Source: Chamaea fasciata
Taxonomy: Eukaryota; Chordata; Aves; Passeriformes; Sylviidae
Direction: 5' to 3'
DNA: 64,000 nt
NCBI GenBank assembly: GCA_029207755.1
Contig: JARCOQ010000016.1
Coordinates: forward strand, 5,523,001-5,587,000
Below the pieces are notes generated by a model. That model did not search any database, was not told the DNA's origin, and saw only the letters and a program-made list of their open reading frames with translations. This document shows, piece after piece, positions 47,584-61,700 of the stretch. Both the position numbers and the translations under genes were made by a program. How positions within the stretch are numbered: position 1 is the stretch's first letter; each line of letters begins with the position of its first letter.

Positions 47584-50500
47584 GTTTTAATCCCATGTCC
47601 TCATTACAATTCCTATGCCTGGCACCCAACTTTGCAGCACACAGAAATGCAAACGTCCTGAGCCCAGAGTGACAACAGATACCATGTTAGATGTATCTCA
47701 TGGGTGAGAAGGTCTGCATATGCTCATCCTAGTAAACACCAGCCCAACAGCAGACCCTCCGCACCTGCAGGGTGGTTTCACCAGGGCAAATTCCTCAGCC
47801 ATGGGCTGTGAGTCAGCCCTGGGGACAGCTTCAGCTCTTCATTTCTTTGCCTCTTGCTTGCAGAGGCTGAATTAAATGCTGCCACCTCAGCCTCCCTGAT
47901 GCTGGTGCTGGCCCTCTGCTTTGGATGGGAAGGCAAGGAGAGACAAGGCAAGGTAAAGCAACTGAGGAGCAAACCACTTATCACCTCTGTGAAGGAAGTC
48001 TTAGTCTTGCTGAAATAAAAAGGACTTTGGTCTTTGGCTTCAGAAAGGCCAGCACAGTTCCTTTTTTAACCTTTTCAAAAATAGTGTGAACTCAATAGTT
48101 AGATAAGGCAGCAGTGTAGTGCCCTAGGGAACAGCACTGAGCTGGGCTCTGCTCTGTACAAAATCATTGGTGGAACTTTGGACCTGCCCCCTTGCCATGG
48201 GCTCTCGGATTCCTGGCTTTGAAGTAGAGCCATGGGTCTCTTCCTCCATGGCACAGCATCCTTCAGAGCTGCAAGCATCCAAGGAAAACAGGTTCCTTTG
48301 ATTCCTTTGAAAAATGCATCCTACTTGTGCCTGTGTCAGCAGATGGATAGAAGTGATCCCTCCCCAGCACACTGAATTACACAGCTGAATATATCTCCAC
48401 TAAATAAAGTGCCTGTCTCCCGTTTATTTGCTCAGCCAAGCGATGGCAGAACATTGATTATGACTCAGCTGTCTATTTATCTAGCAGAAAACATTGGCTC
48501 TCAGAGGTGAAAATACCATTTCCACATTCCTCAGTGGCCCTGAGGGTCTTCCCTGTAGCTGCAAAACATGTTTGTGCCTCGCAACTCTCACCTGGATTGA
48601 AGGCAAACACCGTGGGGCAGGACAGGTGCCTTGATGTTTAGAGTCAGATCTGAACAGCACCAACTCACTTTGTGGCTCAGGGCACTGGCAGCTGTCCCAT
48701 GGCCCAGCCTGCCACCCCCAGGGTTGTGTGATGCTGGGTCCAGGGGCTGCTGCCCTGAGAGGGGCAAGGATCAGGGGCAAGGATTCCACCTGCAGCCCCT
48801 CTGCGCTGGCCAGAGCAATGAGCCTCGCGCACAATCTAATTTCTACCTTATTTTTGCCACGAGATGGCACCACGATCCCTCCGAGTCAAAGCCAGCCCAG
48901 CCCTGTGGTCCTTACCGGGCTAGAACACTCTGCCAGCACAAATTCGGGCTGGGGAAGGAGCCAGAACTGTGTCTTAAGGGTTTGTGCCCCCTCAGTGCAA
49001 CTGCACTCACCTGCTGCAAGGGTTAGGGTTCAGTAATATTTTCACACTTGAGATTTTGCCACCCCCAAATGAACCAATTGCACAAATTCACCCATTTTTC
49101 AACACCACATGGCATTTATCTGCTCTAAACAGTTGTTGTATGACCAGCTCAAGACTTCCAACCTGTGGATCCTGAGGAGGCAGAAAATTGATGAGAGGTG
49201 CAGAACAATACCTAAGTAGAGGAGCTGGAATTTGTCTCTGTGTGTGTGCGTGCCAAGCCCTTCCAGGAGCCACAGGAGAGCCACGAAGACTCAGGACACC
49301 ACTGACACATCAGCTCCTCTGTCCCTGCTTCCTGCTGCAGGTGGGAAACTTTCCCCAGCCACACTGCCCAGCCCAAGAATGCGGATGCAAACACTTGGAG
49401 AAAAAGGGCAAACACAGGTTGATCCAGACTCCCACACAACTGCTCCCGGTGTGAAATATCCACCACGTGGGAGCTGGTCAGGGGTCTGCACAAATGCCAT
49501 AGGAATTTCTGCACCTCTGGAACTCTGCTGCCTCTTCCCATGCCTGGAGGGAGGGATGTGTCTTCTTTTCCTGGAGAGAGCTGGAAAAGTGACATTGCCT
49601 CTCTCTCACTCTCCAGCAAGGAAAGGACTGTACCTGACAGCTGATGACAAATTTTTTCTTGCTTTTCCTTCAGTATGAAGTATTGAATGTACCAAAATAG
49701 GAGGATGATTACCCGAAATTTAAATATTTCCATATGAACAGTAACGGAGCGTGTTCATTAGACAATAATCTCATCAGCGTCTCTGAATAAGGAGCAGCAC
49801 TAGGAATCATCATATGGGTAAAATCCCTCTTGTTTGAATACCAAAGCATCAATGTAGCTCATCAGGTTGTTCTCATTAATACTCCCTTTCCTTTCCTTGA
49901 GGCATTTCTTTATGATCACACCCACCTCTTCTACCTTTTCCAGTTTTGCCTTGGGAGGTTTGAGGGGAAATCCAAGGAATGGGTAGATTATTTACCCATA
50001 AACTGAACAACTAAAAAGAAAACAGGAAAAAGATCACAAAAAAATTAAACTCACCTATTACCTTGTAACACCCAAGTGTCTTAATGGAGCAATCATTTAC
50101 ATGAGCAACCACATGATTTGGCTGGAATCACTTTTTTGTAACTAAAAAAATTTAATGTATAAAAGGGCCTCCCCTTAGTTAAAATTCTCTACAGAAATGA
50201 ATGGGGCCTATCAGACTTGTTTAGATAGAGCCTATAAACATGAATTAAAAAATACAATTAAGAGAAAGTGATAGTAAACCCATGAAACAATGAAATTACA
50301 TTTTTAAAGAGGTAATAAAGCAAAAAGATAAAGCACTTTGCAAAGAAACCTCCAAATGTTTAGTAAGCCAAAACACTTCTGGTTTGAAGTTAGATCATAG
50401 ATTTTATCTTTCACATGAATTATAAATCAATTACACTCAGCATCGTTAAATTTCACAGCACAATAAGCAGCTGCACTTTATGTGCAGGGAAGTTACTTAC

Positions 50501-53500
50501 ACCATTTCTCAATGTTATAGATAAACTGGCTGCAGGATTAGATTCACAAGATATTGCTAACTGGCTCAAATTTTTGCTGGTTTCTGCAAAACCTCAACCT
50601 AGGAGCCCCCAAATACACGTGCAATTGTCCTTAAGACAAGAGGTTAATTCTGGAAGTTCACACAGCATCCAGCAGAAAATAACTGGAATGAGCTTTTCTT
50701 TCTACATCCACAAATAAAGTCAGTTTTTTCCATAGTTATATCACTGGTCTGTTTTTAAAGAAAGGAACTCTGGCTATGCCTTCCCTGAAGAGACCTGATT
50801 CCTCCTCTCTTCCACACTATCCTTGCTTGGACTGAAAATCCTAGGAAATGGAGCATGCTGGTATTTTGTAGTTCATTCTGGGTACTGCTGCAAAAAGTAC
50901 TGACAAAAGCAAAGAAACAAACAGACTTCCCCCAGAAATCCCAGGTATGCAGAACCTTTCTGGGCAGGAGGCATTATTGTAGGCGGTGGTGTGCTGTTCA
51001 CACCAAAGCTGTGGGTTTGGCTTGTTCAGAGCTCTGTCTCTCTGCAGCCTGACACAGTAAGGAGCTCAGCGCATGGGGTTTGTCTCGAGCTGACTTGTTT
51101 TTCCTCAGAAAAATGACCCAGCTGTTTCAGAGAGCAAGGCTGGGAGCAGATGACACTGCTCCATCCCCGCTGTGAACAGGACAAGGGATTTCACAGAACA
51201 ACTTGTGGTTTAGAGGATAAACTGCAGGGGGACAGGAGGGGTGGCCGGGAGGCACCACTGCTGACAGCTGAGGAACTCCCTCCCCCAGCTGGCTGAACCT
51301 GCAGCCAAAAAAAAAGCTCAGTCAGGAGGGCATGGAGGTGTTTGGGTACAGTGCAGACACCTCCCTTCCCAGGAGGGCTCTCAGAACACAGCCAGGATCT
51401 TCACCCAGTCCTTGGGAAGTAGCACCGGGGCCCTTCCTCACACTGAGCCTCCCTCTTTACAAGATGAAGCCCCTCACACAAATGCTGCATGCATTATATA
51501 CACATTAGGTCATCAAATCTTTCTCATTCAGCCTTGGATTATTCCCTTCATTGTTTTCCAATGTCTAGTCTCGGGCAATGTAGTAGTTTTTATTTAACAT
51601 GCAATTCAGAAACATGACAAAAATCTGTTTACAGAACTAATTGTCTGAGGTACAAACAGCCCGTGCTGCTGCACTCCTGCCAGTTCTTGCAGCCTTTATC
51701 ATGAGTCATCGTGATCCACGCTCTGTCTGAACTCCCAGTAACTGCAGAGGGGATTGCATAAGGACCTCAGCCTTTGCACTGTCAAAAATAATTTTCTTCC
51801 CTCTATACTACAAAAAACCCCCAAAACAACCAAACCTTGAAATGTGACCCAAGAGCCACGAAAAGCAATAAACTGATGAGAGAAACAACAAGACACCCAG
51901 ACACATTTTTCTTCAGAAAAAGAAGTCCCCCAAGCCCTACAAGACCAGCCCTGACAACAAGGACAGAGCTCAAGATTCAGCTCAAGACTCTCACAGACCC
52001 TTGCACTTGTAACAATACGTTTGAGAAGCAGCACAGCCAACACATCCTTATCTGTTCAGCCTGTGTCCATGCTGGATGTGACAGGATATGGACACAGCTG
52101 CTCTGTCTGCCCTTCCTGCCAGCCAGCACCACCTCTGGAACCTCAAATGGATAGTGAACCCCAGGCTGTGCCTCTCTGCAATCTATAGAGGAGAGAAAAA
52201 TCAGAGCATGGAGGTCACCACGGGGAGTGACAAGTCCTGCTGGGTGGGTAAAGAGTGGCTTTCTGGCACTATCTGACAGTGGAAAGACACAGCACTTTAG
52301 TAAAATTTACCCTGATCTCACAATGCCCTCTAAGTAGGAGGAAAAAAATCTGTTTTGTTTGAGTCCTTTCAGACCCCAAGGATGCCGCAGTGCTCCACAC
52401 TGTGCTCTGAGATGGCGTCAGCCCTGAGGATGCTTTGGGATTGTTGTTCCAAGGGGCAGGAAGGGTCACGCCTGCACTGGACACTGCACCCCCAATGAAA
52501 CCTGTCCTCTCTCCCCATCTCAGGAGAGACCTGGGCTGACTGGAAAGGATGTGACCTCAGCTTGCTCCAGCCCACTGCACCACCCAGGAACGCCCCAAAC
52601 CCACGTGTGTCACAAACAACAGCAGCTGTGGTGAGAGCAGGAGACTGGGAGTCTGGATATGCACATCCATGTCCCTGCCTGGACAAGGGCCTGCCTGTGT
52701 GGCTTTGAGGAGACAGGGCTGTGGCCCCAGTCGGTTGGGCTGGTGTGAATAAGCCCTTGTGCCTGGAGCCCCACTCTGGGGCTGGCTCAGCTCCTACCCT
52801 TCCCCATCAGCATTTCTGGGAAGTCCATGCAGAGAAGAGGTGAAGCAGGACACACTGCAGCAGTGGCATTTTCACACAATGTAAGAATTACCAGAAGCAA
52901 GGGGCAGAGAGATGTCACTCTGACACTAAAAATGTGTTTGTGATTCCCAAAGAGAATGGAGAAGGAAGCAATGAGAGCACCTCTGCCAGCCCTCAGCCTG
53001 CCCAGCAGGAGGACAGGTTACTCATTACCTGCTGGATGAAGCAAATGAAAGAGGCAAAGCTGGGCAAAGATAACAGCTTTTTAGATGGCCTACAAAAGCA
53101 TTGTCACCTCAGAGACACAGGTTAAAAATTAAATGAAAATTAATGTTTATCTAGGAGTAAATGATCTCTCAAAAAAAAAAAAGAATTCAAAACTTCCCCC
53201 TGTCAGGGCAGGGTCATGTCACAAGAGAAATCACAGAAAGGGAAGCCCAGAAGAACAGACAGAGAGCTCTGGGACTGAACCACGCCCAGGGTGGGAAAGA
53301 AGGTTATTCCCTGGTATAACCTGTGTAGAATTATTTGGAGGTTGAGCCCGTCCAAGTCAGATGCTCTTGGACAAAGAGGATCAGAGAGCAGAAACTGAGA
53401 TTTCCCTCTCTGCACCTTCCCTTGGAGCCAGCCAAGAGCGGGTGAGGCTGGGGGCATGGACAGAGCCCAAGACTGGCAGCTCTTGCAAAGGAAACCCAAA

Positions 53501-56500
53501 ATCAGGAGCAGGCCAAGCCTCCCACCAGCCCAGCCCCGTGTGCCGCCCTCCAACAGGAGCCAGCCTGGCCAAGAGGACGAGGCAGGTCCCAGCCTGGGTT
53601 TGTCAGTCAGGAACATCCTGGAATGTGCCATTCCTCTCTCTACAAGTGGGCTTTCCCTGCCCACTGCTGTCTCCTCACAGGCCTCTAAGCAAGCACAGGG
53701 GTGCTGGGGGATCGTTGCAAGGGGCAGGAAGGGTCACACCTGCCCAGGGATGCTGGTGGCATCCTGGGGGCTGCTGGACAGGTCAGCGGGGAAGGAGCCG
53801 CAGCCGCCGGCGTGGGTGGCCCCGGCAGTGCTCTGCTCATGGCCACAGCTTGCAGGCAGCCACAGGAAAAAACTGAGCCCTCCTTCATTTATTTTTCTAG
53901 CAGGCTGTGTTTTAGATGTTCCCCTGAAGGGCCCTTTGAAGCAGCACAAGCTGCCCCAGACCCTTCTCCTCAGCTAATTAACATGTGCCGACAGCCAGGA
54001 CTGCCTGGCGCAGCTGAGCAGGGACAGCCCTGACCAAGCTCTGGCCCAAATCCACCCCCCCAAACCTACCCTCAGACTCCTCTGAGCCTTCCACAGCCAA
54101 AATGCTGCTGACCCTGAATCCGGCAGGCTCCTTTAAGCCATTAATCCATGTGCAAGCTTTGCTTTGGAGGCCGGAGCTGCCCATCATGGACTCAGGTCTC
54201 GAAAGAGAGCTCAGGGGAACCAGCTCTTATTGGGTTTGAGAGGTTTTGGGTTTTCTGTTCAGAGCTGCAGGTCAGGCATTTGTCAGAGAAAGGTTCAAGT
54301 GTTTAAATGGTGTTAAGTGTGATGTCAGCTTCTACAGCCCTGTGTAGATTGTCTTTAAATAGCTCCATCCCCTTTCTCACTGGGGTCTGTGACACATTTC
54401 AGCAGCAGCACCGCACCCTTCACTTGAATGTGAAGTGCACTCCAGCCAAAGAAGTGCCATTATCCCTGGCTATGAGAAGAAAAATCCAGATGGAAAAGAG
54501 AAAAGATTGGTTCAAGGGTCACATGAGACAGTGATAGAAACATGATCAGAACCCGTCACCACTGACAGGTGCACCAAAAGGGGTGACACAGTAAATGCGC
54601 CCCCAGCAGATAATAAGGTAACAAAATCTATCAAAATTCAGGTATTTTATCACCCATGAAGCAATTGAAACATGACTTGCAGTTGCAAAATCCAGCCTGT
54701 GGTTTTATACCTGTGGTCTCAGCAGTGGCAATACTGAGAAATGAGTTCATCTCCACCTCAGAGCTGCTTTAAGCAAACCCTGACTGCCCTGGAAGTGTTT
54801 CAGGGGTTTCCAAATTGTGGGGTTCAGAAATGCTAATGGATCATGCACAGGATCACCAACCAAAGGGGCACAGTGGTCCTTTGGAGGTTAAAGATTAATA
54901 TTTAACCCAATCACTAATTTAAGTTGAAAGGTATCAGTATTATCTGCCCAGGTTGACAGCAGGTACAGACATCAGCCTGCAGTGAGTGAGGGAGGCACTT
55001 GCCCATTTCAAAGGAGGAGCACAGCACCAGGCAGCTTCATTTCCCTCTTGAGTGATTCTTCAGGAACCAGATACAAAACCCTTAGAGGTTTGTTCCATAA
55101 GCCATTAGCCAGTAAAAGTCTAATTAGGTCAGAGACATATGGCCTGAACCAGTAAAAATTCAGCATCGGTGACTACAGTGTTATTAACCTCACAAAATAT
55201 TTCAGAAGCTGCTGGGCTGAACATTGAAAACTGCATCACGTTCTTCAGCAGTGAGACTTTGCTCTCCTAAGCCAGCAGAAATGGCAAAAGGCAACAGTTT
55301 TGCTAAAGAAAACTGCTTTTTTCTTGCTATGATTTCAAAGATGAGCATGAAGATGACCCAAAATATCTTTTCTAAAGAGGCTTTTCCCAGACACTGAAAT
55401 ATTCAAGGTTGAGCCCACCTGTACAGGTGAGCTGAACTGTTACCCCAGGCCTGTGAGCCTTGAGGAGACCCTCCCAGCTCCCCACCATGTCCCCACTCCC
55501 TGGGCAGATGAGCAACCACTGGGTCCCACAACTCCTCAGATCAAGGCCCTTCCTAACTCCAGAGAGAGGGGATGTCCTCAGCTTGCCATCCTGATTTATG
55601 GTTCATCTCATCTCACTTGTTTCGGGCTTCTGTGGAGTGGAGAGGGATTCAGAGGGTTCTGGGCTCTGGGATGAGATGCCTTAGGGAGGATGTATCAACT
55701 TCAGCAAGGCCAACTCATCCCTTTGACTCCAGCTGAATTTTCCCATTGTTGATTTTAGGCTTGCCAGTAACAACAACAGGAATTCGGGACATGCTGCAGG
55801 GGTCAGTCCGTAACACTTTCCCTTTCAGGTGTGCCAGCGAGGATGTGTCCATGTCCCCTCTGGATGTGCAGTTTCTCTGGACACAGCAGTGAGCCACAGG
55901 CTGCTGTCACTGGCTCCACAGGGACCTGAGGGAGTGTGGCCACACCTCGAACTCTGCTCACACAAAGACATGCACACGAGGGAGACAGGCAGAATTTAGC
56001 CCTAATTTGCATGCTCTGTCCCTGTAATAAGCTCTGGGAAGTGTCTTTAAAAGGAGACTGCTTCCTCATTGCTTCTTAAAAAAGCCTTTAACGTGGACTC
56101 TTTGGCATGACTCAGGGGTGCATTTCTAAATCCAGTTTCTCCCATGAAGTTTACTCTGGCTGTTTGGTTGGGTTGCATCCATATGCTATTTTTATTTTTT
56201 TGGATCATCAAGCCTGTTTACAGCATGGAGGAACAATATGGGAGCAGAAATAAAGCTGGGCCAAGCCCAAAGGAATGAGCCCAGTAATGGCACTGCCAGC
56301 ATCTCTGGCGAGAAGAGCAGGAGGCCCTGCAGCTGTGCCATTCCTCAGTGAGACCCAATTCACTTTTCCCTTCTGGTTGGGCATTTCAAACCTCACTTGT
56401 GTTTGATTTACCCATCATCTGCAGACTTAATAGCAAACAGTTAAAATGCCTGCATGTCCTCCTGCTGCCAGCTTGGGATCTGTGGTGCATTACAAGAGAG

Positions 56501-58239
56501 AATATTTTCTAGAATACAAAGGCTGAGGGACCGGCTGTCACAACAGTATCACTTTTGGCTTCCTTAAATACAGTAATCAAAGTATTTTGAACAGTAGCCT
56601 ACAGCTACTGAATACTTTTCTGTCTCAAAATAGACACAAGTCTCCTCCCACCTTCTGCCATGAGCTCTTTGGTCACTCTGAGGTTTTGGTGGTCCAGTCC
56701 AGCTCCCTTTGCAGCATCCAGTGAGCTCAGCCCAGACAGCTCCTGGTTCTTTGATCCAAAAGCTACCAGGTTATTCTGTGAAACAGAGTCAAAAAGGACA
56801 CAAAGTGTTTGCATGGAAGGTTTGAAAAAGGAAAGATTGTCTATGTTTGCATTTACATTTTTAATATAGTGTTGTCTAGAGGCCAGATTTGGGGAATGGA
56901 AACCAGGAGCCTGGCTTCTATTTTCAGCACAGCCACTGATTGCTCTGTGTTCCTGGCAAATCTTTTAATCTCTTTTCCTCTGTTTTACCCATCTGTAATA
57001 AAGGGATGATCAGACTTCCCCAGCTCTGCCTTGTGTGGCAGCATCTTCTGATGAAACCCGGCAAGGACAGAGCATTAATAATCATTCCATACAGAAGAGC
57101 CAAGAGGTCACAGGTATTTAAGTACAGTTCAGCTATTCAGTGCCCCTTTATGCATGCAGCAAGCCTTGATGTTAATAGAAGTTATATATTAAAATGGAAT
57201 GGGAAAGTAGGTCCTTCAGGGCACAAAAATAACCATATCCAGAGCACCACTAAATAAATACAATATAAAGATGAAAATCAGTTCAAATACTGAACAAATT
57301 GAAAAGCAAGGAGACATTTAAGAGGAAAAACAAAGTCATGCAGCCCTACTCCCAGCTGACATCTAACTGCCCTCAGCATAAAAACAGGGACAAAGAGGAG
57401 GGTCAGGCATCAAGAGAGGACCCTACAAGTGGTCCCATAAGTGGTTCAATGTTCCAGTCCCCCGTTTCTTTACCTTTCTGCCCCTTTCTCAAGGAGGTAT
57501 CAAGGAGGTGAGTAAAGGACTGAGCTCCTTAAATGCTCATGTTTAATTGACCCTGTAAATTATCCAATGCCTGCACCCTCCACATCTTTCCTCCCACAGA
57601 ACTGCCCTGGGGCTCCTTGCATGCTGCCATTCTGCCCTGCCAGGCACCAAACCCCCTCTCTGTGCTGTTCCACAAAGCCACTGCCTTTTGGATCCCTGCA
57701 GAGCGGTCACAGCTGGCATTTGGCTACCCAGGATCTGCCAGATCGTCTCAGCTGCCTGCCTGCTTAATGCCAGCTGCTGCACCTCTGGCCAGAGGTTTCA
57801 CTCTCACTGTCCCCATCACTTGTGTGAACATGGACGACCTCTGACACCAATCTCAGACCAGGGATGAGCCATTCCTATCATGAGCAATCTCTGCTGATTT
57901 CATTCACGTGAGCAGCTGCACTGGCAGATTTTGGGGAGGATTTGAGGGATCTTGGTGACGAGCAAAGATCTCTCCAGTAGACCACTGCAGCCAGAGCAGG
58001 GTGTGTCTTTAAAACCTCCAGCATCCTCTTGTCTACTCCTTCAGTCCAGTTAATGAAATAATTTCAAACAAATCAGTGTTGCACAATGCTGTTCAGCAGG
58101 CAAGCTGCTTATTCCTTGCACAGCCTCTTGGCTCATCTCGAAATATCGTGCATATGCTTTTGGGGCAGAGACCAGCGTTTATTTTGAGAGATGCTTTAGG
58201 ATCAGGACAGTCACTGCCAGCTCATCACATTTACTATTC

Positions 58240-58520
58240 AGGATTATTGGACCACAAGCGACCTTTTGGGTTCTTAAGACTTGGATTACCAAGGGCTTTA
58301 TATACTAAGCCTAATGACTTGAATTACAGCCTTAGCATCCTGACAATCAGAATGGGACTACAAGCATTTTACTTTCTTCTATCCACAAAACAGCTTGGGC
58401 TGGATTTTGAACCCATTTCAAGGCTAAGTCAAGCTGGTGCCCATCAGAATGATCCAGTTGAGTTGCAAGAAAGGCAGGATGACCTAGGTAAAGGTCATGT
58501 CTGAGAGAAATGGCAGGATT
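58240..58520 (-). mobile_element. Possible ancient L2-type LINE fragment
   Basis: The minus-strand frame reads ATQLDHSDGHQLDLALKWVQ followed by NPAQAVLW. Further on, after a frame disruption, it reads FKSLGLVYKAL. The order and spacing recall the C-terminal part of L2/CR1-clade reverse transcriptases, which carry TSRLDYCN-like, LQLVQNAAAR-like and FK-LTYKAL-like segments. The match is by eye, weak and heavily decayed. If correct it is an old non-autonomous fossil. Confidence 0.4.
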
Positions 58521-58749
58521 TTCTAGATAAGCCAACTGAGACATCTGTCTGCCTTCCTCTGAGACAATTATTTTATCATTTCCACATATTAAAAAATCAC
58601 TCTGAAACACTACAGCACATTTTAATCCACGAGGCTGTGGTAGGAGTGTGTGGTACTTTGTCATTTTCAAATCTCAGTGGCAAAAAGTTTTATGGGAGCA
58701 TTAATTACTTTCCTGTAACTGGCTGAACTGGAAATACCTTTCAGGCCTC

Positions 58750-58751
58750 AA

Positions 58752-58783
<32 letters not shown>

Positions 58784-58794
58784 AAGAAAAAAAA
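58750..58794. repeat. A-rich homopolymer tract
   Basis: About 45 bp of A interrupted by two G residues. It may be a microsatellite or a retroposed tail; no retroposed body was recognised immediately to its left. Confidence 0.85.
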
Positions 58795-61700
58795 TACAAG
58801 TATCAGCAACTGCTGCGGCACGTGTGCTGTTGTTGCCAGTTTCAGTCAGCACACAGTTCCACATGACAGTGAAATCGGTTTCCTGTCTAAAAGGTTCTGT
58901 TCCCCAGTACCTGCACTCAGGTGCCCTTTTCCAGGACCAGCGATGGAGCCCACCCAGCACCCTCTGGAGTGTTCCCCTGGACAATCCAAACCACCAGTGC
59001 CTTCAGCTCTAGAGCAGGTCAAAAGTTTAACTTGACCAGCAAAGCAACTTTATAAGGGAGACAGGACCCACAGCAATGATGCAAATAAAGGCTGATCAAT
59101 CCATTCTGCCGGCTGCAATCCTGTTCCTTTAGCAAGGAGGGGGAACACTGCCACAAGCAAAGCAGAAAAGTGAGGACGTGCTGTTTGCAGGACAGCATTG
59201 GTCACATTCCCCTCATTCTCTAGGAGCAGTGAACCACCTGCAGCACCTGTGTGGGGAGCAGCACAAACCCAGGCTCACCTGCCACCCTTTCAGCTTCTGC
59301 TGGCTCCCCTCAAAACAAAAGCCAAACAAAAACGAACTGAGATGCTCTGTCTGCTCTGTGTTAGCAGGGTGATTCAACAAGAGTCACTGTTTTCTCATTA
59401 AACAATGTCAAAGATATACTCCTGAGCTCTCTGTGGTCACCCTTTCCCCCTCCCTTTGTCCAAAGACAGCTGCAATAACAAAAAAAGGATTTAGAAAACA
59501 ACGGGGGGAACCCCTGGTTTCTTTAGCAAACCAATGAATATATTCTAGGACTGAACCAATCTCTGGAAATAATTGTCAAGTTCACTGTAGTTTTCCTTTC
59601 CCATTCTGTGCTCTATAGTTGGCAGACCTGGCTGCTCAAAAGAAGAGTAACACAGTAAAGTGCAGGGAGCTCTTTCATGCCATATTGCTGCACAGGTGGT
59701 AATTTTTGAATGAGTTTTATCAGACCTAGAATCCAGACAGCAATACCTGTTCTATTTTTAACTTATGCATTTCCTAACTTTGATGAACAGTCTTCTTCCT
59801 CATCTTCTTTGCTAATTCAGCCAGCTGAACTTTTCCATCTATCAGTTAAATTAAGTTGTAATCTGCTCAGGAGCTTGCACAGGAAGGCAAGAAAGATGCT
59901 GATGCAATATTCATAAAGCAACCATCTGCCCACTGCAAAATGTCCATCTCTGAGATTAGACACAATGTTAAAAGCACTGAAAATTCAAATTATATAAAGT
60001 GTTTTCTTCTTTTTGATCACAAAAATATCTGACAGTGGTCTGGGCTCTTATTGAGGTGTGTGTCCTCTCCAAGGAATGAATAATTTCTAAGAGCAGCATC
60101 TCCCTGCCACTGTTCCTTCACCATGTTCACCCTTCCCACCGCTCAGGGGCTCATGAACAACCCTGTGATTTGCCCAGTGAGTGTTTGTTTCCACAAAGGG
60201 ACAGCCTTGAGGGGACCCTCCATGGTCCTGCCTGGAACCTGCATCCAGGAGCCAGAGGAGGCACACACATGGACTGGATGCTGGAAAGCACCAACACCAA
60301 GTGTCCCTCCCCAAACACGAGGCAGAGCCTCCCAGGCCTTATCAGGGCACTGACAACCTTCTGTTTGAAGGTTCCTTTTCAGTCATCTCAGGCACTTTTA
60401 CAAGTGCTGAAATAATTTCTATCACCTCACTCAATTTTTACAAGACAAGCAGTTTGGGATGAGATTCAGACTGGCCTCATCTCTTCCAAACAAAAGCATG
60501 TCCAGATGCAAGGTCTGCATTTGTTTGGCTGGACACATCCTCAGGGAACAGCTGGTGGGATGGAAATCCAGAGCCATCTTGAAGGAATGTGGGGGAAATT
60601 TTAAGGCCAGTTCCATTCTTACAAAGATCTTTCAATCCTCAATGCTTCCTGCTATCCCAGCTGAAGTGCCAAGCACCTGAAAGCATATTTTCACACAAAG
60701 ATAGAAAGTGGAAGCACAGTTGGGTGCGCGCAGGACCTAAAAGGGAAGTGTGAGAACCATCTGCTGCTGAACGCTCCTGCTTGCAGCAGGCACTGAAAGC
60801 AGCCAAAAATTTTTGGTAAGGGTTACAAGTAACAGCTGTACTGACCTGAGAGGGATCCCAGCCAAAGAGAGCATGGTGCAGGCAGAGCTGAGCAGTCAAA
60901 CTGGAAATCAGCGTTGCCTTCGACAGTCCTGCACAAGCCGCCACTGAAACAGGAGAATGTGGCTTGGACACGGGCTGCAGGCTCATCACAGACAGCCTCT
61001 CATGGGCTGCAAAGGAAAACCTGAGCATTACCACCACTTCAGGTTAGTCCTTTAACTGAAACTAAAGCAGGTACTTCCTTCATGGGGCTGGGAGTGACCT
61101 GCAGGCAGGTGAGGTGGGTGAGAATGATCACTCTGCTGGGGGGAGTTTGAAGATCATCCACAGTAACTTCCACAGCTGCTCCATTATCCTCTTACTGCAA
61201 GAAGCCCAGAAGGTGGTCCATGGACTGCAGCCCTCCAGAGGGTTCTCAGGCTGCTCTGAACACACTGATCCTCTGGATTTATGTTGTAGTAACTCCATCA
61301 TCACAAAACAGGACCCAAACTCCTTCCTGGCACTGAGATGTCAGCAGTGCACTGAATTGGGCTGAGGCTCCTGTTGAGCATGCTTAGACACTGGAATTCC
61401 ACCCAGATTTTTCCTGTTTAATGCCAGCAGCTTGTACACAGGGCCCTGTTTGCAGTCAGCCCTGGTATTTTCAGCTGGCTAGGCTCTAAGCACTAACCAC
61501 AAGGCTTCATACAAACTCCATATTTATTCTTTCCGGCACATCATAGTGCCCCATTAAACAAGGACAAAAGATTTCCTTATGTAATAGGGATGTTATTTGT
61601 TATTTTTAACCTTATGGCAGCCAGGATTTGTGCCAGGTGGCATTCTGCCTTAACCAGGGAACTTCAGGAGGTTACATTCCTTGCTGTCATCCCTGCCCTC

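Noticed and set aside
53361..53977. Overlapping 171- and 173-codon plus-strand open frames
   Set aside because: Two frames of equal length in the same moderately GC-rich stretch with no domain or splice evidence.
56605..56814. 69-codon minus-strand frame with fairly protein-like composition
   Set aside because: No recognised family, no clear splice sites; compared with C7orf50 and not convincingly similar.
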